Source of the DNA: JBBQUN01 sp038212405
GTDB taxonomy: Bacteria; Actinomycetota; Acidimicrobiia; Acidimicrobiales; SZUA-35
Reading direction: 5' to 3'
Length of the DNA: 22,221 nucleotides
NCBI GenBank assembly: GCA_038212405.1
Contig: JBBQUN010000050.1
Span: forward strand, 1 to 22,221
In this document: piece after piece, positions 16,181 through 22,221 of the stretch
How positions within the stretch are numbered: the first letter of the stretch is position 1
Layout of the letters: every line of letters begins with the position of its first letter
Made by a program: the position numbers and the translations under genes
Notes under the pieces: generated by a model
The model's input: only the letters and a program-made list of their open reading frames with translations
Told to the model about the DNA's origin: nothing
The model's database searches: none

Positions 16181-16244
16181 CACCTCTCACCTCTGACATC
16201 ACTCACCCCTGACACCTCTCACCCCTGACACCTCTCGCAACAGT
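16181..16244. repeat. 16-bp tandem repeat between metY and the CoA-binding gene
   Basis: CACCTCTCACCTCTGA (16181), CATCACTCACCCCTGA (16197) and CACCTCTCACCCCTGA (16213) are followed by a degenerate copy at 16229. Because 16 is not a multiple of three, the TGA at the end of each unit falls in a different frame. Confidence 0.85.
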
Positions 16245-16260
16245 ACGAATGGAGGCCACC

Positions 16261-16776
16261 ATGGCCACAGAGCGCCGCACGATCGAAGACAGCACGATCA
16301 AGGGTTGGACACCGCCCTCGCCACACTCGATCAAACAGCTTCTCGACACCACTCGTTCGATCGCCATCGTCGGCGCATCGGGCAACCCGTCGCGGGCGTC
16401 GAATTTCGTCATCACCTATTTGCAAGGGTGTCGTAGCGACTACGAGCTCTACCCGGTCAACCCGACCACCGATGAGATCAACGGACTCCGTTGCTATCCA
16501 TCGTTGGCCGACCTGCCCGTGGTGCCCGACATGGTCGACGTGTTTCGTGCCCCCGCCGACTGTCCAGACGTCGCTGCCGAGGCGGTGGCGATCGGTGCGA
16601 AATCGTTGTGGCTCCAGCTGGGTATCTGGAGCGAGGAGGCCGCGGAGATTGCTCTCGACGCCGACCTCGACCTCGTCATGGACAAATGCGTCAAGATCGA
16701 ACACGCCCGCTTCCATGGCGGACTCCACCTCGCCGGATTCGACACCGGCGTCATCTCGAGCCGTCGGGCCTGCTGA
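16261..16776 (+). CDS. CoA-binding Rossmann protein next to metY
   Basis: This 171-residue protein belongs to the small CoA-binding (CoA_binding_2, YccU-like) family. Residues about 30-45 read RSIAIVGASGNPSRAS, the Rossmann glycine-rich turn, followed by YELYPVNPTTDEINGLRCYPSLADLP and DMVDVFRAPADCP. LWLQLGIWSEEAAEIA and VMDKCVKIEH are also typical. The C-terminus GGLHLAGFDTGVISSRRAC is a hallmark of the subgroup. ATG 16261 is chosen over ATG 16249 because GGAGG lies between them, a few bases before 16261. It is on the same strand as metY, 98 bases downstream. A role in sulfur amino acid or acyl-CoA metabolism is inference from that neighbour; no enzyme activity is established for this family to my knowledge. 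Confidence 0.85.
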   Translation: MATERRTIEDSTIKGWTPPSPHSIKQLLDTTRSIAIVGASGNPSRASNFVITYLQGCRSDYELYPVNPTTDEINGLRCYPSLADLPVVPDMVDVFRAPADCPDVAAEAVAIGAKSLWLQLGIWSEEAAEIALDADLDLVMDKCVKIEHARFHGGLHLAGFDTGVISSRRAC

Positions 16777-16783
16777 GATCCAC

Positions 16784-16806
16784 GAGGCCGGCCCTTCAGC
16801 CGGCTC
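16784..16806 (+). terminator. Hairpin after the CoA-binding gene
   Basis: GAGGCCGGC, a CCTTCA loop and GCCGGCTC form a GC-rich stem with one bulge, starting eight bases after the TGA. There is no T-run, only CGTTGG downstream, as is common for terminators of high-GC actinobacteria. Confidence 0.55.
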
Positions 16807-16833
16807 GTTGGTCGGATCGGGCAGGAATCACGA

Positions 16834-17154
16834 TTGACTGTCGGAATGCGCACGCCCCTGGTTCGAACCAGCTTCCTCGCCATTGCTCTCGCCGTCGGGC
16901 TGAGCGCTTGCGGGAATCCCGACGTCACCCGTCAGGACTTGCTCACCATGCTCACCGATCGCGGGGGCGAAAACCCCGGTGACATCACCGATGAACAGGC
17001 CGACTGCATCGCTGACATCATCTTCGAAGAGAACGCGTTCACCCAGGACGAGCTGAACAAGGCCGCCGTTGATCCCGACCACGAAGACGTGCCCGGCTTC
17101 CAGCCCGCAGTCGACGCCGCCATCGTCGAATGCGGCATTGGTGGGTCTCGCTGA
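16834..17154 (+). CDS. Small lipoprotein, unknown function
   Basis: The product is 106 residues from TTG 16834 (AGGAA six bases upstream) or 102 from ATG 16846. It has a lipoprotein signal, MRTPLVRTSFLAIALAVGLSAC, with lipobox LSAC, so it should be lipid-anchored outside the membrane. The mature part is about 80 residues, acidic and mostly helical in pattern (DVTRQDLLTMLTDRGG, TDEQADCIADIIFEE, FTQDELNKAAVD). It has two further cysteines (in ADCIAD and VECGIG) that may pair. I recognise the general look of small actinobacterial lipoproteins but no named family. It sits between two hairpin-bearing gaps, so it may be its own transcription unit. Confidence 0.65.
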   Translation: MTVGMRTPLVRTSFLAIALAVGLSACGNPDVTRQDLLTMLTDRGGENPGDITDEQADCIADIIFEENAFTQDELNKAAVDPDHEDVPGFQPAVDAAIVECGIGGSR

Positions 17155-17163
17155 AGCGGGGAA

Positions 17164-17206
17164 CGGCGACGACTCAGCTTCGCCGCGTCTGGGCCGATAG
17201 GCCCAG
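17164..17206 (+). promoter_or_regulatory. Two adjacent hairpins before the DUF2085-like gene
   Basis: Stem one is CGGCGA (17164-17169) with TCGCCG (17180-17185). Stem two is CTGGGCC (17189-17195), loop GATA, and GGCCCAG (17200-17206). The second stem ends in the AGG of the AGGTGA ribosome binding site (17205-17210) of the next gene. Either a terminator for the lipoprotein gene or a translational control element is possible. Confidence 0.45.
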
Positions 17207-17215
17207 GTGAAGCCG

Positions 17216-17764
17216 ATGGACGATCGCACTGACGACTCAGCCAGCGCCGACCACGAGTCGGCTCAGGACGCTCCCGATCATGCGGCGATGACAATGTTCG
17301 AGACACGTCTGGCAGCGATGGGACAGGCCGAGAAAGACCGGATCTCACGCAAGAACATGTGGCTTGCCCACCACTGGCACGATGACTACGCCGAGCGTTG
17401 TGTGCACATCGGCAACCGTTGGGTCTGCCGCCGCTGCGCCTCGCTGTACCCGCTGGGCATCCTCGTTGCGATCGTGTCCGCCATGGGTGTCGCCCCCTGG
17501 CCCGAGTCGATTGACCCGTGGCCGATCTGGCTACTGTCGATCCCGGCAACGCTCGCCTACGTCGGCGAAGCCATCGGCGTGTTCCGCTACAACGCCAAAG
17601 TCCAGGTAGCGACCACGCTGCTTGCGGCCGTGGCCTTCGGTCGAGCGTTGGGTTACGAATTCGTCTCGCGCTGGAGCACCGAGTTCTGGGGCCCCATCGC
17701 TGTCTTCGGTGGCATCTGGTTCATGGCAACGATGATCGCTGTCACTCGCCGCAAGTTTGCGTGA
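17216..17764 (+). CDS. Four-helix membrane protein resembling DUF2085
   Basis: ATG 17216, five bases after AGGTGA, gives 182 residues. The first 60 or so are polar and acidic. The signature CVHIGNRWVCRRCASLYPLG at about residues 60-79 resembles the conserved CxRCxG-Y segment at the first helix of DUF2085 proteins. Four hydrophobic segments follow: about 76-92, 101-120, 128-147 and 155-174. The CRRC pair with the histidine-rich WLAHHWHDDY just before could bind metal; this is inference. Function is unknown for the family. It follows the small lipoprotein after 61 bases holding two hairpins and precedes the DUF5990 gene on the same strand. Confidence 0.6.
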   Translation: MDDRTDDSASADHESAQDAPDHAAMTMFETRLAAMGQAEKDRISRKNMWLAHHWHDDYAERCVHIGNRWVCRRCASLYPLGILVAIVSAMGVAPWPESIDPWPIWLLSIPATLAYVGEAIGVFRYNAKVQVATTLLAAVAFGRALGYEFVSRWSTEFWGPIAVFGGIWFMATMIAVTRRKFA

Positions 17765-17858
17765 CGTCGCCGATCGACGACGACACGTCACGGGCCGACC
17801 ATTTGGTCGCAGTAGATGATTGGACACCGCTGACGGTCATGGCGTAGTTGAAGGTGTC

Positions 17859-18296
17859 ATGACCAATCCCGATCCGATCCGTCTACGCATCGTGGCCATC
17901 GACCCGCCGTTCGGCGAAGGCCACGGCGTTCTGTTCGGGATGCAGACGAATCTGGACATCCACGATCCTCTACCAGCCTCGGCGACCACCACGTTCGACC
18001 TCGAGATCAGCGTCGCCACAGCCGAGCCCGAGGGGTATGACTTCAAAGGACGGTTCGTCCACGGCCGCAAGGGCGACCGGTTCCTCTATCTCTCATGGGG
18101 ACGAGCGAGGAATGGCGAGCCGTTCGAGATGTTCGCACGATCAAAGCTCAAACTGTCCGACATTCCGATCGACCTCGTCGGCTCGGCCATCGCCAACGGT
18201 TCGCGACTGGTCTGCGAAGTCCAAGCGACCAATCACAAAGGTCAACCAGCAACGGGGTCGATCCGACCGCCCGCCATTGCCTGGTCCCTCGCGTGA
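17859..18296 (+). CDS. DUF5990 family protein
   Basis: From ATG 17859, with GAAGGTG just upstream, the product has 145 residues. The block GRFVHGRKGDRFLYLSWGRARNGEPFEMFARSKLKL, in the middle of the protein, and the end GSIRPPAIAWSLA match my memory of the DUF5990 family in actinobacteria and some other groups. The N-terminal half (RLRIVAIDPP, GVLFGMQTNLDIHDPLPAS, TTTFDLEISVA) fits the same beta-rich domain. There is no signal peptide or membrane segment, so it is probably cytosolic. No function is known. It is convergent with the LLM oxidoreductase gene and 95 bases after the DUF2085-like gene. Confidence 0.75.
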   Translation: MTNPDPIRLRIVAIDPPFGEGHGVLFGMQTNLDIHDPLPASATTTFDLEISVATAEPEGYDFKGRFVHGRKGDRFLYLSWGRARNGEPFEMFARSKLKLSDIPIDLVGSAIANGSRLVCEVQATNHKGQPATGSIRPPAIAWSLA

Positions 18297-18359
18297 CGCA
18301 TGCCCTGAGCCAAGTGAGCAACGGACTCGACCTGATGCGACGTGAGTCAAAGAGCCGAA

Positions 18360-19292
18360 TCAGTTGGTGAAGTACTCGATCAGCGGCGAGACGGCATCGA
18401 TGGCCGATTCCCGCACGACGTACGACGTGATGCCCCACCGCTCGCGACTTCGTTCGATGCTCTCGATCATGTCATTGATCGTTCCGATCAAAAGGAATGG
18501 CGCTGCCAGCACATTGTCGACATCTGCGCCGATCCGATCGGCGATCTTCGTCGCTACTCCCTGACGATTGTCGGTCACGATCACTGCCTGAACCAGCGCC
18601 TGACGAACGGGTTGAGGATCTCGACCGACCGCCCCTTCGTTGATCAGGGCGCAGCTCGCACCAACCCGATCACTCGCCCACGCCACGTCGTGGCGGTGTC
18701 CATCGGGAAGCGTTCGGCCAAGACCGGAAAGGGCAATGATGTCGGCGTGTGCGCCAGCATGACGAAGCAGTTGAGTCTTGTTGCCGCCGATGAGCATCGG
18801 CACGCTCTCCTGCACCGGCCTCGGCGCCTCGAGCCTCGCCTCGACAAGAAGCACGGCTTCGCCGTCAAACGACACCGTTTCGTCGCCGTCAAGCAGTAGC
18901 CGTACGGCGTCGGCCGTCTCGATGAGGCGTGTGATTCGATCGGCAGCACCCGGTCGCCGCAGGCCTCGACTCGACCACTCCACCGGAGTGTGGCCCGCAC
19001 CGAGCCCAACGAACGCTCGACCGTCGGACAAAACATCGAGGGTTGCCACGTCGGCCGCGAGATCGAGGCGCGTGCGCAAGCCTGCGTTGGCGACGTAGGG
19101 ACCGAGTCGGATGGTGTCGGTGACCGCCGCTGCGGCCGCCAAGGTCGGAAAGGGCGAGGGCGATGTCCCCGGGTGATCGGCCACGGTGAGCATGTCGAAC
19201 CCGAGCGACTCGGCGCGGCGCGCGGCCTCGAGCAGCTGAGCTTTCGACTCGAGGTCGACCTGGACACCAAACGTGACGGCGGGCGTTGCCAT
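18360..19292 (-). CDS. LLM-class F420-type oxidoreductase
   Basis: The 310-residue product from ATG 19292 belongs to the luciferase-like monooxygenase family, most like the F420-dependent subgroup of MSMEG_2516 type. Motifs are TFGVQVDLESKAQLLEAARRAESLGFDMLTVADHPG at the N-terminus, IRLGPYVANAGLRTRLDLAADVATLDVLSDGRAFVGLGAGH, and VPMLIGGNKTQLLRHAGAHADIIALSG. These make up the TIM barrel and the cofactor phosphate site. The substrate is unknown, and F420 rather than FMN use is inferred from the subgroup. There is no ribosome binding site; a TAGCGT box lies six bases before the ATG. It diverges from the HNH gene across 190 bases. Confidence 0.88.
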   Translation of the reverse strand: MATPAVTFGVQVDLESKAQLLEAARRAESLGFDMLTVADHPGTSPSPFPTLAAAAAVTDTIRLGPYVANAGLRTRLDLAADVATLDVLSDGRAFVGLGAGHTPVEWSSRGLRRPGAADRITRLIETADAVRLLLDGDETVSFDGEAVLLVEARLEAPRPVQESVPMLIGGNKTQLLRHAGAHADIIALSGLGRTLPDGHRHDVAWASDRVGASCALINEGAVGRDPQPVRQALVQAVIVTDNRQGVATKIADRIGADVDNVLAAPFLLIGTINDMIESIERSRERWGITSYVVRESAIDAVSPLIEYFTN

Positions 19293-19298
19293 CGACTC

Positions 19299-19304
19299 AC
19301 GCTA
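19299..19304 (-). promoter_or_regulatory. Possible -10 box for the LLM oxidoreductase gene
   Basis: On the minus strand TAGCGT fits TANNNT and is followed by six bases and then ATG 19292. No ribosome binding site is present, so a leaderless transcript is likely. No convincing -35 was found. Confidence 0.4.
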
Positions 19305-19390
19305 ACGAAACGCCGGCGTTGCCCTTCGAATCGGTAGCGGATGACCCTCGATGGTCCGCAACGGCCTCGGCCAACCGACAACTCCGTTCG

Positions 19391-19480
19391 ACTCTGATTG
19401 TTTCACATTGGATTACTTTGTCTTTCTTCTCAATCCGACAAAATTATTTGTTTACGCAACACTTGTTCGCTACATTGTCC
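19391..19480. other. AT-rich promoter island before the HNH gene
   Basis: Only 32 of these 90 bases are G or C, in a window that is otherwise strongly GC-rich. The island lies in the divergent gap between the LLM oxidoreductase and the HNH gene. It contains the promoter elements described for the latter. Confidence 0.85.
19448..19476 (+). promoter_or_regulatory. Promoter of the HNH gene, probably leaderless
   Basis: TTGTTT (19448-19453) and TACATT (19471-19476) are separated by 17 bases. ATG 19483 follows the -10 box by six bases, so transcription should start at or next to the ATG. There is no ribosome binding site. Confidence 0.55.
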
Positions 19481-19482
19481 CC

Positions 19483-20745
19483 ATGTTCGACGGCGGTCAA
19501 CAGCAGGAGCGGCAGGTTTTCTCCGACTACTTCGGGTCGACGGTCATCGATGTGTCGGCGATCAGCGACACTGCGATGCGGTCGCAATTGCTCGCTCAGA
19601 TGGCCGCCGCCCAGATGGCCCACGCCGACTTCCTCCAGGTTCTTTGTGAAGCCAAGGTCCGGGGTTGTGCGAAACATCCGATCCATCGCGACACCGCCAC
19701 CTGGCTCGCCGACGAAACCCGTCTGCATCGCAACAGCGCCGGGGGAGACGTCAACCTGGCAAAGCTCATCCACCTCGACCATCCCCGACTCGGCCGCTGC
19801 TATCGGACCGGTCGGATCAACGCCGACCATCTCCGCCTGTTCACCCGGATCTGGAACCAGCCAGCACTTCGCCCCTACCTGGAACGAGACCTCGACATTC
19901 TGTTGGGCTGGACTGCCAACACATGGGTCGAGACCTCCACCCTGTTCGAGGCCTGGGAAACATTGGTCGATCCGGTTGATCCAAACGATCATGCTGAACG
20001 GGCTCACCGCAATCGCGGGTTCAACTTCGTTCGCAACGGTCACCAGCTGATCGGCCAACTCGACACCACCACGGCCCACTTCGCCACCATCGAAGACGCA
20101 CTTCGTGCCAAGGTCAACGAACTCTTCGAGGCCGACTGGGACGAGGCGCAGGCTCGCTGCGGGGCCGACGCGTGCCTCGATGATCTCCAGCGCACCGACA
20201 CCAAGCGCTGGCACGACGCATTGATGTTGCTGCTGCATGCCGGGATCGCTGCCGACCCGGCAACGGCGAACGTCACCGCCAACATCGTCGTCGACCACGA
20301 CACGATGAAGGAAGAAGCCGAACGGCGCGACGCCGAGGCCGCCGGCCAACCAGTGGCCCCTCGCTCCGCCGCCAACGCTGCCGCTCGAGCCGAGACCTAC
20401 CGTTGCGAGACTGCCTCCGGCATGCCACTGGCACCCGCCGATGCACTCGACTTCGCCATTGCCGGCCACGTCCGCATGTTCGTCATGAACACCAAGACCA
20501 ACGACTTCACGGCCTCGGCCAAAGCTCGGTTGTTCACCGGTTCGAAACGGCTCGGCATCATGATTCGTGATCGCCACTGCCAGGGCGCCGGCTGTTCCAC
20601 CCGCGCCGTGCACTGCGAAGCCGACCACACCATCCGCTATACCGACGGCGGGCTCACGGTCCCGATCAACGCCAAGGGCAGATGCGGACCGTGCCATCGG
20701 CACAAGACCAGACTCGAATCGCTCGGGCTCTGGCCCGGCGACTGA
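19483..20745 (+). CDS. HNH endonuclease-like protein of the DUF222/13E12 type
   Basis: These proteins combine a helical DUF222 region with a C-terminal HNH nuclease fold and occur in many copies in actinobacterial genomes. ATG 19483 gives 420 residues. The HNH part is at the end: DRHCQGAGCSTRAVHCEADHTIRYTDGG, then INAKGRCGPCHRHKTR. It shows the catalytic D-H pair, an Asn, the final His, and Cys pairs (CQGAGC, CGPC) that may hold zinc. The earlier region (LAQMAAAQMAHADFLQVL, DETRLHRNSAGGDVNLAKLI, RTGRINADHLRLF) fits the DUF222 helical domain, and a stretch near residues 260-310 is Ala/Glu-rich. Its DNA target and role (mobile, phage-derived or housekeeping) are not known. A longer in-frame start at 19351 would run through the AT-rich promoter and is rejected. 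Confidence 0.82.
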   Translation: MFDGGQQQERQVFSDYFGSTVIDVSAISDTAMRSQLLAQMAAAQMAHADFLQVLCEAKVRGCAKHPIHRDTATWLADETRLHRNSAGGDVNLAKLIHLDHPRLGRCYRTGRINADHLRLFTRIWNQPALRPYLERDLDILLGWTANTWVETSTLFEAWETLVDPVDPNDHAERAHRNRGFNFVRNGHQLIGQLDTTTAHFATIEDALRAKVNELFEADWDEAQARCGADACLDDLQRTDTKRWHDALMLLLHAGIAADPATANVTANIVVDHDTMKEEAERRDAEAAGQPVAPRSAANAAARAETYRCETASGMPLAPADALDFAIAGHVRMFVMNTKTNDFTASAKARLFTGSKRLGIMIRDRHCQGAGCSTRAVHCEADHTIRYTDGGLTVPINAKGRCGPCHRHKTRLESLGLWPGD

Positions 20746-20788
20746 CCCCGCCACCACTGCAGCCACCGCCCATCACCAGAGCCCGAGC

Positions 20789-20806
20789 CACCGGCTTCAG
20801 CCGGTG
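20789..20806 (+). terminator. Hairpin after the HNH gene
   Basis: CACCGGC, loop TTCA and GCCGGTG form a perfect 7-bp stem 43 bases after the HNH stop, followed by CTTCGTTG. It resembles the hairpin at 16784-16806 in loop and flank and probably ends transcription before the UvrA-like gene. Confidence 0.6.
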
Positions 20807-20821
20807 CTTCGTTGCGTCCGG

Positions 20822-20860
20822 TATTCTGCCGACGCCGCGGTGCGGCTGATGCCGCAGAAT
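20822..20860 (+). promoter_or_regulatory. -10-like box with overlapping inverted repeats before the UvrA-like gene
   Basis: TATTCT (20822-20827) fits TANNNT. ATTCTGC (20823-20829) and GCAGAAT (20854-20860) are a perfect 7-bp inverted repeat. TGCGGC (20841-20846) and GCCGCA (20851-20856) form an inner hairpin that shares bases with the outer arm, so only one can form. The ribosome binding site GGGGAG starts at 20861. Confidence 0.45.
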
Positions 20861-20871
20861 GGGGAGCCACG

Positions 20872-22221
20872 ATGAGCAAGCAACCAGCCGACCCTCACGC
20901 TGCCGACACTCACGACGTGATCCGGGTCCATGGAGCACGGGTGAACAACCTCCAAGACGTGAGTGTCGATATTCCCAAGCGTCGGCTCACCGTCTTCACC
21001 GGGGTGTCTGGCTCGGGCAAGAGCTCGCTCGTCTTCGGCACGATCGCGGCCGAGTCGCAGCGGATGATCAACGAGACCTACAGCGCGTTCGTACAGGGCT
21101 TCATGCCAACCCTGGCCCGACCCGATGTCGATCTGCTGGAGGGTCTCACCACCGCGATCATCGTCGACCAAGAACGCATGGGCGCCAACCCCCGCTCGAC
21201 GGTCGGCACCGTGACCGATACCAACGCCATGTTGAGGATCGTTTTCAGTCGACTGGGCGAACCGCACATCGGCTCACCCAAGGCGTACGCCTTCAACGTT
21301 CCCTCGGTCACCGCGTCGGGCGCCATCACCGTCGAGCGCGGCAACAAGCCCAAAGAGAAGGTCTCGTTCAGCATCACGGGTGGCATGTGCCCCCGGTGCG
21401 AAGGCATGGGTCACGTCACCGATCTCGACCACGCCGAACTCTTCGACGCCACCAAGTCGATCGCCGGAGGCGCCATCACCGTTCCCGGCTACACCGGCGG
21501 CGGTCACTGGACCTTGAGGCCGTTCACCGAGTCGGGCATGTTCGACCCCGACAAGCCGATCAACGACTTCACCAAGAAGGAGATGCAGGACTTCCTCTAC
21601 TGCGAACCAACCAAGGTGAAGATCGACGGCATCAACATCACGTTCGAGGGACTGATCAGCAAGGTCCAGAAGTCGATGCTCTCCAAGGATCGCGAGGCGA
21701 TGCAGCCCCACATTCGGGCCTTCGTCGACCGGGCGGTCACCTTCATGACCTGCCCCGACTGCGACGGCACCCGCCTGAATGAAGGGGCCCGTTCGTCCAA
21801 GGTGGGCGGCATCAGCATTGCCGACGCGTGCTCGATGCAGATCAGCGAGTTGGTCGAGTGGGTTCGGGGTCTCGGCGAACCAAACGTCGCTCCCCTGCTG
21901 GCCACACTGGTCGACACGCTCGACTCGTTCGTTGCCATTGGCCTTGGCTATCTGTCGCTCGACCGACCGACCGGCACCTTGTCGGGCGGCGAAGCGCAGC
22001 GAACCAAGATGCTGCGCCATCTCGGGTCGTCACTCACCGATGTCACCTACGTCTTCGACGAGCCAACCATCGGGCTGCACCCGCACGACATCGCGAACAT
22101 GAACGATCTGCTGCTGCGGCTGCGAGACAAGGGCAACACGGTGCTCGTCGTCGAGCACAAGCCGGAAACGATCGCCATCGGCGATCACATCGTCGACCTC
22201 GGCCCCGGGGCCGGCAGCAAC
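20872..22221 (+). CDS. Short UvrA-like ABC ATPase, 3' end cut by window
   Basis: The frame from ATG 20872 (GGGGAG five bases upstream) stays open for 450 codons to the window edge. It is a UvrA-family ATPase. Walker A is FTGVSGSGKSSLVF at about residues 42-55; PRSTVGTVTD is typical; CPRCEGMGHVTD and CPDCDGTRLNEGA are zinc-binding CxxC pairs; LSGGEAQRTKM (about 370-380) is the ABC signature; TYVFDEPTIGLHPHD is Walker B. The segment between VGTVTD and CPRCEG is only about 60 residues, so the UvrB-binding domain of true UvrA seems absent. This fits the short UvrA2 or DrrC-like class, some of which are linked to resistance to DNA-binding drugs. The second ATPase half should lie beyond the window. 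Confidence 0.85.
   Translation, partial: MSKQPADPHAADTHDVIRVHGARVNNLQDVSVDIPKRRLTVFTGVSGSGKSSLVFGTIAAESQRMINETYSAFVQGFMPTLARPDVDLLEGLTTAIIVDQERMGANPRSTVGTVTDTNAMLRIVFSRLGEPHIGSPKAYAFNVPSVTASGAITVERGNKPKEKVSFSITGGMCPRCEGMGHVTDLDHAELFDATKSIAGGAITVPGYTGGGHWTLRPFTESGMFDPDKPINDFTKKEMQDFLYCEPTKVKIDGINITFEGLISKVQKSMLSKDREAMQPHIRAFVDRAVTFMTCPDCDGTRLNEGARSSKVGGISIADACSMQISELVEWVRGLGEPNVAPLLATLVDTLDSFVAIGLGYLSLDRPTGTLSGGEAQRTKMLRHLGSSLTDVTYVFDEPTIGLHPHDIANMNDLLLRLRDKGNTVLVVEHKPETIAIGDHIVDLGPGAGSN

Noticed and set aside
4823..16244. Tandem repeats as a CRISPR array
   Set aside because: Units are 11-16 bp with no spacers between them and no cas genes nearby.
19444..20766. 440-codon minus-strand frame antisense to the HNH gene
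   Set aside because: The plus strand carries DUF222 and HNH motifs and a promoter; the antisense product resembles nothing and has no start signals.

Overview
The window looks like a chromosomal segment of a high-GC actinobacterium. The evidence is GC-rich third codon positions, frequent GTG and TTG starts, several genes that appear leaderless, an LLM-class (F420-type) oxidoreductase, a DUF222/13E12-type HNH protein, a DUF5990 protein and a DUF4214 plus YkuD secreted enzyme. The mix would suit an Acidimicrobiia-type lineage, but that placement is inference.

Positions 1-9030 (minus strand) hold a tightly packed purine operon, transcribed right to left: purSL, purQ, purE, a purK-purC fusion, purF, purD. 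Most junctions overlap by 1-8 bases. Together they cover PRPP to phosphoribosylamine (PurF), GAR synthesis (PurD), FGAM synthesis (PurSL with PurQ), and the three steps from AIR to SAICAR (PurK, PurE, PurC). purN/purT, purM, purB and purH are not in the window. The striking point is that PurK and PurC form one 685-residue polypeptide, while PurE, which acts between them, is separate, is encoded just upstream with a 4-base overlap, and carries a repetitive acidic tail.

A 5'-deoxynucleotidase of the HAD superfamily (9215-9862) diverges from the operon, followed by a small unknown gene (9904-10167, minus) and a secreted L,D-transpeptidase with a DUF4214 module (10353-11288, minus). Divergent from that is a two-gene Ktr/Trk potassium uptake system (ktrB, ktrA), followed by a MauE-like membrane protein.

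Positions 14162-18296 hold a lipoprotein (minus), O-acetylhomoserine sulfhydrylase (metY) with an adjacent CoA-binding Rossmann protein, a second small lipoprotein, a four-helix membrane protein resembling DUF2085, and a DUF5990 protein. The right end has an LLM-class oxidoreductase (minus), an HNH/DUF222 protein behind an AT-rich promoter region, and the first 450 codons of a short UvrA-like ATPase that runs off the window.

Two patterns cut across the genes. First, short tandem repeats of 11-16 bp sit at gene ends, in leaders or in low-complexity protein segments at six places. Second, several genes without a ribosome binding site have a TANNNT-type -10 box ending 6-9 bases before the start codon, which suggests leaderless transcripts. 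No tRNA, rRNA, CRISPR array, insertion sequence or prophage was seen.
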